From Nymphaea colorata (taxonomy: Eukaryota; Streptophyta; Magnoliopsida; Nymphaeales; Nymphaeaceae), in NCBI RefSeq assembly GCF_008831285.2, contig NC_045150.1, forward strand, positions 2,492,001 to 2,556,000: DNA of 64,000 nt, written 5' to 3'. A model generated the notes under the pieces. That model was not told the origin of the DNA. It searched no databases and saw only the letters and a program-made list of their open reading frames with translations. Of the stretch, positions 34,735-47,110 are shown one piece after another. How positions within the stretch are numbered: position 1 is the first letter of the stretch; each line of letters opens with the position of its first letter. A program made the position numbers and the translations under genes.

Positions 34735-37525
34735 GCAAGAATAAGTGTGGATATTTCTTTCGCATATCCTCCTCGAGTTCCCATATGCTCTCCTTCAACC
34801 CATGGTGTTGTCATTCCACTTTCACTAAAGGAATTCTCTTCATGCGAAATACTTGCTCTCTTTGATCCATAATTTTAATAGGCTTTTCTTCCATTGTCAA
34901 ATCATCTTGCACTTGAATACTTTGAAAGTCAATCACATTTGTAGGGCCCGGTACATACTTTCAAAGCATGAAAACATGGAAAACATCATGAGCATGACTC
35001 AAGTTAGGTGGTAGTGCCAATATGTATGCCACCTTTCCGATCTTTTCTAATATCTCAAACGGTCCACTGAACCTCGGACTCAACTTTTCCTTAACACCAA
35101 ATCGAAAAACACATTTAGTAGGTGAAATATTCAAAAACACATGATCACCAACCTCAAAAGCCAACTCTCTATGTTGAATGTCGGGATAGTTTTTTGTCTA
35201 CTCTGAGCAGTCAACAACTTTTTCCTTATCAATTGCACTTCGTCATTGTAGTGTTGCAATACTAAAGGGTTTTTGATCTTGCCATCACCCAATTCGATCC
35301 AACGAGCTGGTGATCTGCACGGCCTTCTATACAAGGCCTCAAAAGGTGTCATCCCGATACTAGAGTGGTAACTGTTATTATATGTAAACTCTACCAATTT
35401 TACATGTTTATCTCATTTTCCTTTCCAGTCCAAGACACATGCACGCAACATATCCTCTAAGGTTTGAATGGTCATCTCAGATTGTCCATCAGTTTGGGGG
35501 TGGAACATTGTGCTCAGCTTAAGCTTAGTACACAATGCCTTTTGCAATTGCCCTCAAAACCTAAAGGTAAAACGTGGATCTCGATCCGTAATGATAGACT
35601 TTGGCACTCCATGCAATCTCACTATCTCACCAATATATAACTCTACGTGACTTTCTAAGGACTGACTGTTTCTTATTGGCAGAAAATGAGCGGACGATCA
35701 ACAATCACCCATATGGCATCATGTTGCCTTCTGGTGTGAAGCAAACCAACCACAAAATTCATCATAATGTCTTTTCATTTCCACACTGGGATATCAATTC
35801 ATTGCAACAAGCCCCCTGGCCGTTGATAATCTGCTTTGACCCGTTGGCAAACTAAGCACTTTGCTACATATTCTACAATTTCACACTTCATTCCAGACCA
35901 CCAAAAATTTCTTTTCATATTCTAAAACATCTTTGTACTGCCAGGATGTATAGAAAACTTAGATTTGTGAGCTTCATCAAGCAACTGGCGCTTAACCTCT
36001 TCATCTCTAGGGACCCACAATCTTCGTTTTAACCACAATGAATCATCTTCATCTTGATGCCAAAGAAAATCTACTTTCTTATATTCTTCTATGTTCTTAG
36101 CAAAATCAGGATCTTCCTTTTGCTTCAATTTAAGCTCCTCCAATAGAGGGTGTCGTATCAATGCCGTTATTGTTGCTTTGTCATCACCACAAAGATAAGA
36201 CTGTCATGCTATCACATCTTGCAACAATGTCCAAGAACGAGTCAACACACTGCACATTGTTGCTTTAGCATGTCTGCTCAAAGCATCAACCACCACATTC
36301 GCCTTGCCTGGATGATATAATATCGTGAAATCATAATCCTTTAAGTATTCAATCCATCTTCTTTGCCTCAAGTTGAGATCCTTTTGAAAAAATATGTACT
36401 TCAACGACTTGTGGTCTGTAAACACCTCAAAAATTATACCATAGAGATAGTGTCTCCACATCTTCAATGCGAATACAACGGCTCCCAACTCCAAATCATG
36501 AGTGAGATAGTGTTTCTCATGGTCCTTCAATTGTCTTGATGCATAAGCCACTGCACGACCATGTTGCATCAATACACAACCATAACCGATTTCCGATGCA
36601 TCGGTGTACACCACAAATCCACAATGACCCGATGGGAGTGTCAAAATAGGGGCGGTGGTAAGCTTGTCCTTCAAAGATTGAAAATTCTTTTCACACTCTT
36701 CATTCCAAACAAACTTCACTCCTTTCTTTAATAGCTTAATCATAGGTGTAGCTATTTTCGAAAAGTCTTGTATAAACCTACGATAATATCCTGTCAATCC
36801 CAAAAAGCTTCTAACATCAGTTACATTGCATCGCGCCTTTCAATCCTATACAGCTGACACCTTAGTTGGATAAACGGAAATCTCATCCTTCGAGATCACA
36901 TGACCAAGGAAGTTTACATTCTCTAGCCAAAATTCACATTTCGAGTATTTGACATATAACTTATGCTTGCGCAAAATACTCAACACACTCTTCAAGTGAT
37001 CTCTGTGCTCTGCCTCACTATCTGAGTACCCCAAAATATCATCAACAAAAACGATAACAAATCGATCCAAGTAGCCGTGGAAAACCCGATTCATGAGGTC
37101 CATAAATGCTGTGGGAGCGGGTCAACCCAACAGGCATGACCCTGAATTCAAAGTGTCCATATCTAGTTCGAAAAGCAGTCTTAGAAACATCTTCCTCCTG
37201 TATCAAGAGTTGATGATAACCAGTCCTCAGATCGATTTTGGAGAAATACCTTTGCATCTGATCGAAAAAATCTTCAAGTCTAAGAATCGGATGTTTATAT
37301 TTGATGGTGACTTGATTCAACATGCGGTAGTCTATGTACAAGCGCATCGTTCCATCCTTCTTCTTAACGAATAACACATGCGCTCCCCAATGTGACACAC
37401 TAGGTCGAATGAAGCCCTTATCTAAGAGCTCCTGCAATTGCTTCTTCAATTCTTCTAACTCTGCTGGTGCCATTCGGTATGGTGCCTTAGAAATAAGAGT
37501 TGTCCCTGATGACAACTCTATCTAG
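34735..37525 (-). pseudogene. Gypsy pol: reverse transcriptase, RNase H, integrase (decayed)
   Basis: Read on the - strand: RT lies at about 37515-36846, with [16 protein letters not shown], the catalytic box as [13 protein letters not shown] and LGHVIS. RNase H lies at about 36803-36250, with [23 protein letters not shown] and the terminal VVDALSRHA. The integrase zinc-finger region is at about 36161-35860, with AHKSKFSIHPGSTKM and CLVCQR. The catalytic core is broken by stops. The integrase C-terminus is at 35397-34961, with AFEVGDHVFL and LSPRFSGPFEI. The sequence then runs into a chromodomain-like tail to about 34735. Multiple frame changes separate these blocks. No single open frame remains, so no product is expected. 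Confidence 0.85.
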
Positions 37526-37861
37526 AATTCTACTTCTCGTGTTGGAGGCAAACTTGACAGTTCGTCGGGGAACACATCGGGGTACTCACTCACAACGACA
37601 ACATCCTGTAACCTCACTGGTTCAATCTCATTGGTCAACGCTTTGACCAAGAATGCCACATTTCTATTTTCTATCAAACGCTAGCCTTCAATGCAGACAC
37701 CATTATCTTATCAGTTCGGTTAGCTTTACGAGCATGGAACTCCACAGGTTGCATCTCACTAGTTAACAACTGTATCTGTTTCTTCCTGCAATCTATATTG
37801 GCATAATGCGCATAAAGTCAATCCATACCCAAAATCATATCGAATTCACTGAGACTTATGA

Positions 37862-39318
37862 TCACCAACTGTGCGGGTAAGTGATGTTGATGGATCTCCA
37901 CGTCCGCATCAGGTAAATACTCGCTACACGACTCTTGAGCATGCTAGGACTGACGACTTTTAAAACATACGACATCATCCTAGCCGACACTTCTAGTAAA
38001 ATAGCAAATCGACTAGATGCAAACGAATGACTTGCCCCTACATCAAACAACACTCTAGCAATATGAGAACCAATAAGTAAAGTACATTCAATAAGGTCGT
38101 GTGCCCGTAGCTCCTCCATAGAAGTTGCATAGACACGTCTGGTTGTCCTTTGTGCATTAGAAGGATCGGTCTCCGGCTTCTTCAACTCTTTTTCTTGCTT
38201 TATGGGGCAATCTTTGATGAAGTGTCTCATCCCTCGACAATGTAAACACGCCCCGGTCACCCGATAACATGGCTTTCCATGGTGCACATGGAAACAAGTA
38301 GGGCACTTCGGTGAAGTCGGAGTGGCCACTGACCCCTGTGTGGCCTCACTGCGGTTTGGCCCGTTTCGTCTGAATGTTCAGTCATCACACCTCTCATAAG
38401 GCTTTGCCCTGCCTGCAAGGTATTGGTGCATGACCTATATTCGCCCATCGTGTGAGTGTTGACCTGTCTTTTTATATGGTTCTTATGTGTCCTTGCCCAG
38501 TCCTCTTCTATGCATCTTGTCATGGTGATCGCCCCGTCCAAGTCGCGAGGTTTGCTTGACAAAACTTTGCTTCGCAGTCCATCCTGCAGCCCACGCACAA
38601 ACGTGCCTGCTCTGGCCTCATTTGTAGTGTAGAGGTGTGAGCAATACACCTCCAAGTGTCGATATTTCGTAACATATTCTTTCAAGCTCAATTGATTATG
38701 CTGCAAATCAAGAAACTCTTGCATTTTCTTGTCTCTGGCATGCACTGGAAAGTAAGTGCTGAAGAAGAAGTCTCTAAAATGCTTCCATGAGATTGACAAT
38801 TGGTCAGTAAATCGGATTTCACAGGTTGATTGCCACCAGTTCTTGGCATCACCTTTCAACAGTTATGAGCCATAGTTTACTTTGTCTCCTTCTAGCATCT
38901 TCAGAAGCTCAAAGATGCATTCAACTTCTTCAATCCGTTCCTTTGCCTTGTCAGGTCTACCATCTCTTGTAATGACAGGCGGCTGCATCGCCATAAACTA
39001 TTGTAACGACACCGTTATTGCCCTCTCCTAAAGCAGCGCACTGGTGTCTCCAGTACGGGATGTATGACTCCTCTGATTATTGACCATCGACTGTACAAGG
39101 GAGGTCAGTGTCTGCAAGGTTGTTAGCAGTATAGTCTGCTGATCCACAGGTAGAGTCTGCCCTGGTGGGGTTTGGGTACCCACACTAGTCTAGGCATTCT
39201 ATTGCCCTGATGTACTATCATCCACTGAGGTACGTGCATCAGAATGGGCAGAACTTGGCTCTCTTTGTGTCACTGTAGGCGGTCCAGCTCGCTTTTTTAC
39301 CCTACGTTGGTATTCCAT
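37862..39318 (-). pseudogene. Gypsy gag and protease (decayed)
   Basis: A start codon at 39318 on the - strand opens gag. The retrotransposon gag domain is clear at 38859-38450 (KNWWQSTC, SWKHFRDFFFSTYFP, QHNQLSLKEYVTKYR), with stops upstream. A CCHC zinc knuckle (CLHCRGMRHFIKDC) follows at about 38260-38215. Protease lies at about 38110-37990. Its active-site box reads FDVGASHSF, with Val where these enzymes normally have Ser or Thr after the catalytic Asp, so it would be inactive even without the other lesions. Confidence 0.83.
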
Positions 39319-39547
39319 CTGTACAAACAAGAATCTTTGTTCTCAAACCAAGTCTATGACCAATCTTGCGAATCCAATCACAAACGTGCATTAGCACAAT
39401 GTCTTAAAACATCAATCACATTACGTACTTATACTTTACTTGTAAAATCGAAGCTACAATAACACTTCAATCAAATAAATGTGTATCTGGGCAACACGAC
39501 TTCACAGATAGGCTTTAACTCACATCCATAGTGGGGTTTCCTATAGC

Positions 39548-39559
39548 TCTGATACCAAA
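39548..39559 (-). other. Gypsy primer-binding site (initiator tRNA-Met)
   Basis: On the - strand, just inside the 5' LTR, the sequence reads TGGTATCAGAGC, complementary to the 3' end of plant initiator methionine tRNA. Confidence 0.88.
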
Positions 39560-39561
39560 GC

Positions 39562-42500
39562 TGTCACACCCCAACCTTTTGACCTTCAAACAAATTTTTT
39601 TTTTTGTAAACATAAAGCATTAAGGTGCGATGACACAACAATTCAAAACGGATGGAGCTATGTCTTTAGAAACAAGGGGACAACCTTTCATTTATATAAC
39701 AATTTCAGCTGATACACAATTACATCAATGTGTATGACAAAATGCCTCAAACCATGTAATTGATGCCTAACAACAACAAGACATCAATATAACCAAAAAC
39801 ACGACGCGCTGGCACTACAAACGACCCAAAACCTCTCCAGTAGGATGTGAGTGAAGTCATCTCATCAACCTGCTGCCTCGGGTCCGCCAAAATATGAAAA
39901 AAAAAGAAACAACTGAAGGCTTAGCCTTCGCAGTATGGCAACAAGCCAGGAAAATCTCAAACCCTTTTAGGTATGGCTCAAATATGAGATAATACAATCA
40001 TAAAAGCAAATCATATCATGTCGTGTCAGGACATAGTCACATCATTTGCCAAGAAGGCCCCTCACATAGACCACGACATATAAAGGTCACTCAATGGCCA
40101 AGATAACACAATTTCAAATCACATGCACATCAATCACATACACTTTATTCACATACTTTCATTTTCATTAGCTTTAGTGAATTGACAGTTCTTATGGGTG
40201 CAAACACACGCACGTGCACACCATGAGCGGCCCATAGTCGAGAGACAACCCCCGTGGTAGCCCATAGCAGTATGAATCCATTCATCTGCTGTAGTGATAG
40301 AGCACTCATCCATGGGTGTGTGAATTCCACGGAGAGATACTCAGCCTTCCCTAGGACACCCAGGTTGGGAAGGCGGGAGCCCAACACTCCAAGCACATCA
40401 CACAACAGTACCATGGGGCCTTGCACGGCCTGCGCTCCGAACAGGCGAGACCAGTGGTGAAGGCGAGACAACTCCCAAGCACATAGCGACATTCCACTGG
40501 CCTCTCATATCTTATTCTTTCATTATTATCATTATAATTGCACATTCACAAAATGACTCGTTAGCTCATGAGGTTGGTACACTTCACGAGTGCACCCACA
40601 CCTTCAATTGTCTTCACACGAGGGCCATACATATCATTACATTCTTAGCTAGCCGTCATACTGTACGGGTACAACTACCCTCCAATTCATTCATTTGCAT
40701 CATTGCCCATGGCAATGCAAATGCAACAATTCACAACATTCACATTCATTAGCACTCACATCTTATCAACTACATCATTCACATCTTTCAAAACTTAGCC
40801 AAATCCCGGAGAGTAGTCTCGATCCGTGATTAGCTCGTAGCTGTCTTAGCCAGTTATCATTCTAGGATGCTTTCTAATACACAATTGGGGTCGAGGAGGC
40901 ACTCGACTCCATACCCCGCCTCATCTGTCCTAAGCAGTTATCAATTCCAGCATGCACATGCAAGTGCGTAACAGTTTTCAAAACAAACTTCTAATAGCTT
41001 TTCAAAACAAATCTTATCATGAATCAAACCATTTGCATACATACATACATTCACTCACAAAGTAATCATTCAATTACATCACAATCTTAGGATCCCACGA
41101 TCCTAGGAACACACATTCACAAGTTGGCCCCAAGCAGAGATTTGCCTGGGATGTCGCCATACCTACCGTGTGTCCACAAAACACTCCAAAACGCCTCGAG
41201 CTTCACGTCTAATTGCTCAAGGTCTACTGGATGCGCCCGGTGTACCTGCAAACATACACGAGTGGTAAATTCTCTACTAGCTTAGTTTCACAAAGCATAC
41301 AAATATAAAACAACATCATTGAGGCACATGTCATCGCCTCAAAAGGGTGTCGACGGGTAGTGTCGAATCACAAGGCCCTCCAATAAGCCACTTCCCAACT
41401 TCTTGACGTTGCCACCAAACATGAGAACTCAATGCTTCGATCAATCCATCACTAACACATTTCTCATTAACTTTCTTTAGTCAAGGCATCAACCCACTAG
41501 TTACATCCAACTTACATATTCTTTCGCTAAATAACGTCAAGATACACCCGTTCACAAAAGCATGCACCACGTGCTCACTAAGACAGTTCTAAATCTTCTC
41601 ACCCACATCAAAATCTCTACCATGTTTCCAAATAGCTTCGAAAATTAAGACCTCAAGCTTAAAAGAACATTATAGGCATGAATCATCGCTTATCCAACAT
41701 AATTCTAAACTTTCCCCGAAAAGCAACATCGCTAATATGCATCCCAAAACATCAATTCTAAATTCTAGTATGCTCAAACAATAATTATACATGCTCTAAT
41801 AGATCATATTCAATAATCTATGATCAATTAGGTCTCGCTCACCCAATCTTAGTGTCTAAATTGTCGCAATGATCTTGGCAGCCACCTCAAGTGTTCAAAC
41901 GATCCCCAACGGCAAAAATCGTGTAATGCCGCCACCACCAACACCATTTAGTCGCTACTATGAGGGGAAGAACATGTCCCCCAAGCTGAAATCCGATCAA
42001 ACAGTAATAAAATTAGTGAGGAAGAGTGCTCGGTTGGGAGAAAGGAAAAAAAAAAACAAATAGAAAATGGGGAGAGAGCTCGAGTAAAGAGCATGTGCGC
42101 AGGGGGAGGCGTTGACAGAGGGAGGCGGACAGAAGAGAGAGAGCGAGTGGGATGAGAGGGACGAGAATGTGCAGAGAGGGAGAGGCAGACAGAGAGGGTG
42201 GGAGAACATAGAGAATGGTTGAGGGAGAGCGAGCGTGAGTGAGGGAGTGAGTGAGAGCTAGAGCAGAGGAGGAGAGGGAGAGAAACAAAAATAAAAAAAA
42301 TAAAAAAACGAAAGGGGAAAGGCTGCACAGGAGGGAGGAGGAGAAGAAGGAAGAGGAAAGAAGAAGAAAAAGGTTGGGAGGGCTTATTGAAACACCGCTG
42401 CCGTCGCCCTTCCTACGCTGGCCAAGAGGTCTTTGCAGCCACACCCTTTGTCGTCAGCTGTTCCTCTCGCCTCCTGTTTCTTCTTGCGATGTCACAGAGG

Positions 42501-42618
42501 AAGGAACGAAGAGGGAGACGAGGGAGAAGAACTCCCTCGCGTTGGGCTCCTTCACGCAAGTGGGTTCGGGTCTGAGTCTGGACCCGATCCGGCCCACCTG
42601 CAAATGTCAAACGTTACA
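39562..42618 (-). repeat. Gypsy 5' LTR (3057 bp)
   Basis: This is the partner of 31604-34681. The AATTG target duplication follows immediately at 42619-42623. It contains the unexpanded form of the GC-rich repeat. Confidence 0.9.
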
Positions 42619-43310
42619 AATTGAGGTGAAGCATTTATAAGTAGTCCCTCGTGGATAGTGGCTTTCAAATATTGTACGATCCTTTTTACAACTGCCCAAT
42701 GGGTCTCTGTTGGTGTGTGCATAAACTGACACACCTGATTAACAGCAAAGCTGATGTCAGGACGTGTCAAAGTTATATATTGTAAGGCTCCAACTGTACT
42801 ATGATAAAGAGTAGAATCACAAAGTTTTTGTCCAGAATTTTCGATGTTTGTCGTGGCCATTGGTGTAGAGACAGGTTGAACTCCTTCCCTTTTGACCCTA
42901 AGTAAAAGATCCAAGATAAGTAAAAGATCCAAGATCTATTTTTGTTGTGTGAGAGTGAGACCATTAGGTGTTTCGATGGCCCCTATCCCAAGAAAGTAAT
43001 GCAACATACCCAAATTCTTCACTGCAAATTCTTGCCCTAGATGAGATATGAGCTTTGATGCTTCTTTCTTTTTGTTTCTTGTCACAATGATATCATCTAC
43101 ATAAACTAGCACAAAAAGTTCAACTTGACCATTAATGAGAATAAATGGAGATGTATTAATCTTGGCAATTTGAATCCAAGCTTTTGCAAGTGTGAGCTTA
43201 ATCTAGAGTACCATGCCCTGGGGGCTTGTTTAAACCCATATAAAGCGTTGTGTAATTTGCAGACGTGGTTTAGTTTGTTAGGATCTTCAAATTTTGGAGG
43301 TTGATGCATA
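42619..43310 (-). pseudogene. Copia reverse transcriptase (decayed)
   Basis: On the - strand the order is [19 protein letters not shown] (43240-43185), the catalytic box [10 protein letters not shown] (about 43110-43080), then STPMATTN and GALQYITLTRPDISFAVNQV (42870-42750), and HWAVVKRIVQYLK. It stops at the gypsy insertion; RNase H continues at 31598. Frameshifts are present between the blocks. Confidence 0.85.
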
Positions 43311-44284
43311 TAAACACCTTCTTCTAAATCACCATGAAGGAAAGCATTTTGTTGTATGGGCCAATTCCTGCTAATGGCAATAGTTAGTATTGTCCTAATG
43401 GTTTAGGGTTTTACCACATGACTGAAAGTTTCAAAGTAGTCTAGACCTTCACATTGAGAGTACCCTTTAGCTGCAAGGTCTGCCTTGTATATCTCAATAG
43501 ATCCATCTGCATTTCTTTTTATTTTGAAAATCCAGTTGCATCTTATCATGCTTTTAGTTTGACTCGTTGAAACCAAAGACCAAGTTTTGTTCCCTTGAGG
43601 GCATTAAATTCGGCTTGCATAACAGCCCTCCCTCTGGCATCTTAAGCTGCTACCCTTACATCGCTTGGCTTTACTTCAGTTTGAACTTGGGAAAGCAAAG
43701 CAAGGGGTGGTGGATGCTTTTTTGATAAATATACTGTGGGTTTTAGACTTCTCATCTATGATCTGGTTATCATATGATCGTGCGGCCAAATGATTGTTCC
43801 TTACGTGAATATGAACCCTCTAGAGATTGTTTTTCTTGCTCAGTTTGAGTAGGTTCATTAAATTCAGTTTCATTTTCTATATTACCTGTTGTTGGTAGGA
43901 TATGGACAGTATTTTTAGAAGTGTCCAAATTGGTGTGTTGCATTTCTCCATATGAGCTCATTTCTCTTGGCATGATAAATGATGGCACGTCAAGGATCTA
44001 CACATTGGGGTGATTTTTGTTGCCATTATCTCTTGGTGGCATCTTACTTTGAAGTTCAAGGAATGGGAACTGTTTTCATCAAACTTTACATGTCTGGAAA
44101 TGAATATTTTTTGATCTCTTATTCTTAAACACAAGTACCCATGGTGGTTAAGAGCATATTCAATAAATGTGCATAACTCACTTTTGTAATCTAATTTGTT
44201 CTGTCTATATGATTCTATGCAAGGGTAACAACGCTGCCATAAACTTCAAGAAAATTGTAATCTTTGTTTTTGTTCAAATAAAAC
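43311..44284 (-). pseudogene. Copia linker between integrase and reverse transcriptase
   Basis: This carries the integrase C-terminal extension and the N-terminal fingers of RT in degraded form. The only long open stretch (43770-43988, - strand) is rich in Asn, Thr and Glu, as is usual for the variable linker of copia pol. Confidence 0.6.
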
Positions 44285-44900
44285 TTACATAGGTGACTTG
44301 TATCTTAAACCTTTGGATGGGATCCGATTAATGAGAAATATAGCTGAATGAAAAACTTGTGCCCAATAATTTTTCAGTATTCCAGCATGAGCCATCATGC
44401 TCAAGCTGGTTTCAACAATGTGGCGATGGCGGCGTTCAGACATCCCATTTTGTTGTGGGGTATATGGGCGTGACACCCTTTGCCCAATCCCATGTTTTTC
44501 CAAAAATTCTGAGAGGGCTTGAAATTCTCCACCCCAATCAGAAAAGACTTTTATCTTTCGTTCAACAACATTTTCAACATATGCCTTGAAAGGAGCAAAA
44601 GTTTTCAACACATCTGATTTATGCTTTATGCAGATATAACCAAATATATTTGGAGTACCCATCAGTGAAAATAACATAATATTTAAATCAACTAGAGCTA
44701 AGTACTGGGGCTAATCCTCAAACATTCAAAAAAATAACTTCTAAAGGTTCGGTATAAGAACCAATTTTATTTTTGAAAGGAAGTCTATGTGACTTGTCAT
44801 TCTGACATGCTTCACACACAAAATGATCAAAATAAGTGTCATATGGTATATTCATAGAAATTAAAACTGACTCGACAATTTTAAATGCAGGGTGTCCTAG
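44285..44900 (-). pseudogene. Copia integrase (decayed)
   Basis: The open stretch 44677-44285 contains the second half of the catalytic core: FSDWGGEF (second Asp), then RPYTPQQNGMSERRHRHIVE (catalytic Glu), then NYWAQVFHSAIFLINRIPS. The first half and the zinc-binding HHCC region (about 44900-44700) are broken by stops. Confidence 0.83.
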
Positions 44901-45055
44901 GTGTTGATGCCAAGTATCTGGGGACTTGCTCTCAGCATTATTTGCTTGCTATATTCATAGAATTTAAAACTGACTCCACAATTTTAAATGCAAGGTGTCC
45001 TAGGTGTTGATTCCAAGTATCTGTTGACTTTCTCTCAGTATTATTTGTTTGCTTA
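44847..45055. repeat. 103-bp tandem duplication inside copia integrase
   Basis: The segment 44847-44949 is repeated at 44950-45055 with about ten differences, starting at TATATTCATAGAA in both. It duplicates part of the integrase N-terminal region. The divergence between copies suggests it is old relative to the gypsy insertion or evolved after element death. Confidence 0.8.
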
Positions 45056-45281
45056 TTCTAATACTTGGTACAACCCATCTCTACTTTGCCCGTGTTGGAT
45101 GATCTTCCCTATGTATGTTCCTTAATGTCACAAGAAATGGGTGTGAACTCAAATATAACATTATTGTCTTAAACAAATTTATGCACAAATAATAAATTCT
45201 TTGTAATGCCAGACACATGTAAAATATCTTTCAAATCAAAGCCAGTGTGTTAAATTGACAAACCTGATCTGTCACCTATCT

Positions 45282-46347
45282 TCACCTTATTCTTTCCATG
45301 TTATGATGAATATAAAGAGAGGTTGTTAATATCATTTGTAATATGTTGGCTTGCCCCGGAGTCTGGATACCAAGTATCATCGTCCGATGCAGTAGAGTTG
45401 CTTGAGGGTGCAGCAGCATAGGCTTGGGGCCTTGTTCCCCTTTGATCCTTGGGTAGCATATTAGTGTAGCGATAACAAGTCTTTGCAATGTGTCCAATAT
45501 TTCTTACAGATTTGACACGGGTTTATTTCCAAATTGATTTCGTCCCTTCTTCCAAATTTTTCTTGTATTTTTTTATGTTATAAGTCTGATCATTGTATTG
45601 CACATTTTGTCCCTTACCTTTATCACTGCTACTCTTCATAACGACATTGGCATTGATATTCACAATATCATCATTTTCATTGAATCGAGCTTCTTGGATC
45701 AAAAGCAAACTATGCAATTCATTCAAAGAGACTAGAATTGGACGTGTCTCTATAGATGTTCTAAATGCCATACACTCAGATGGGAAACCTTTGAGGATTT
45801 GCATAACCATATCTTCATCAGAGATTGGTTTTTATGCAACGGCCAACTGATGAGCCAAGTTTTTGGCTTTTTGAAAATATTAATCCACAGACTTATCCCC
45901 TTTTCTAAGATCTTGAAATTGTGATCTTAGTTAAATAACCCGAGATCGGGAATGAACAACATAAGACTCTCTTAAGGCTTTCCATATTTCATGTGAAGAC
46001 TTTAAACCAACAATCTAACTATGAATATTTTTTGTCAGAGAAGTTATCAACCAACTGACCAGTAACTGATCATGCCTGAGCCACTTATGGTATTCAGGAT
46101 TAATCTTAATTGAACAGCTTTTGTGTTTCTCAGGAGCAGGTGTGCTGCTGTCCACCATGCCCATTAAATCATGAGTGATTAAGATGGGAGTAAACTGTAA
46201 CTCCCATAGGAGATAATTATCTCTGGATAACTTAATCAACAGAAAATGTTGGAGGCTATTGGGTGATTGGAAAAGCGATTAAGAGGGATACATACCGGAT
46301 TGTGACGAATCTGAAGGATTTGCTAAAGATGCACCTTGAAAAGCCAT
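45282..46347 (-). pseudogene. Copia gag and protease start (decayed)
   Basis: On the - strand an ATG at 46347 opens MAFQGASLANPSDSS. The conserved gag start LSRDNYLLWELQFTPIL follows at 46240-46180. A second open part at 45810-45523 carries LNELHSLLLIQEARF. A CCHC knuckle remnant starts CQICKKY near 45520. Protease is marked by DSGASQHIT near 45365-45335. Frame breaks occur between these. Confidence 0.82.
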
Positions 46348-46377
46348 AGATTAGTATTGATCAGAAAGTTGTGAGAT

Positions 46378-46388
46378 CTCTGATACCA
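46378..46388 (-). other. Copia primer-binding site (initiator tRNA-Met)
   Basis: The - strand reads TGGTATCAGAG a few bases after the end of the 5' LTR, complementary to initiator tRNA-Met. Confidence 0.85.
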
Positions 46389-46393
46389 TATAA

Positions 46394-46759
46394 TGAAATG
46401 GATCTCTTAAGAAAAGAGGAGAAAACTCAGATTTAATGAGGTTCGGCAATCTGCCTACGTCTTCGGTGGAAGCCTACTCTCACATAGGTTTCATTAAGAA
46501 CTTGCTCTGTTTCTTCTCTTTACAATGTGGACGAGTGATGGTATTTATAAATTCATCATGACTGTTCTAAGGATTTCGGTTGCAACCTTTACAACTTTCT
46601 TGTTTGTCTTCATCGTGATTATTTTCATAATATTTTATTGCCTTATTTCTTTCACCAGTTGAGGATTTTATAGCTTGCAAATTTTCCCTGCTGTTAGTAG
46701 CTTTCTACCTTACAAGTGTCTGATTCTTTCCTCCAAGTGTCAGGTTCTTTCCTCCAACA
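46394..46759 (-). repeat. Copia 5' LTR
   Basis: This is the partner of 30744-31114. The outer end is fixed by the CATTT duplication. The inner end is uncertain by about five bases because the last bases before the primer site have diverged between the two LTRs. Confidence 0.85.
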
Positions 46760-46764
46760 CATTT

Positions 46765-47110
46765 GACCTTTTATGCTCAAGTTTATTCCTTTTCATATTG
46801 TGGAAAAATTAGGAAACTCACAACTATTAGCACTGCATGTCTAGTTGATGACTTTGATTGAGAAATTTCTAAGGTTGTGAAATTACTCTCAAATCTATTC
46901 AACCACAACTAAACAATGAATAGATACATATAAACCTTATATGAGAAACAACAAATAAAAAGTAAATTAAAATTTTGTATGCAATACCTAGAAAAACATG
47001 GTCATACGAAGTCACCTATACAAATATCATACATATCCAACTCGTTGTGGGCATGATTTTGTTTGATAGATTCAATGCTTAATATTTTAAGTATAGTTTA
47101 GTAAACTAAT
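46765..47110. other. AT-rich spacer, no gene seen
   Basis: No coding region or element is recognised between the copia target site and the TRIM-like structure. Confidence 0.5.

Larger units (their letters stand above)
31604..42618 (-). mobile_element. Ty3/gypsy retrotransposon (chromovirus, Del/Tekay-like) nested in copia
   Basis: Two LTRs of about 3.07 kb (31604-34681, 39562-42618) begin TGTCACACCCCAACC and end GTCAAACGTTACA on the + strand. AATTG is duplicated outside (31599-31603 and 42619-42623). The - strand carries gag, protease, RT, RNase H and integrase in gypsy order between 39318 and about 34735. A primer site for initiator tRNA-Met lies next to the right LTR and a polypurine tract next to the left one. 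Total length is 11,015 bp. Long LTRs and the integrase C-terminus fit the Del/Tekay branch; this is inferred from recalled motifs. Many frameshifts and stops show it no longer encodes its proteins. It inserted between the RT and RNase H parts of the copia pol and is therefore the younger element. Confidence 0.92.
30744..46759 (-). mobile_element. Ty1/copia retrotransposon, split by a gypsy insertion
   Basis: Two LTRs of about 370 bp (30744-31114 and about 46394-46759) flank a - strand gag-pol. The 5' LTR is the right-hand one and, on the - strand, begins TGTTGGAGG. The flanking pentamers are CATTT on the left (30739-30743) and CATTT on the right (46760-46764), a perfect target duplication. 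The gypsy element at 31604-42618 lies inside. Without it and its duplicated target, the copia element is about 5.0 kb, normal for a copia element. Motifs of the integrase and of the stretch from RT to RNase H resemble the Ale/Retrofit lineage. Frameshifts and stops are numerous, so it is dead as a coding element. Confidence 0.9.
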
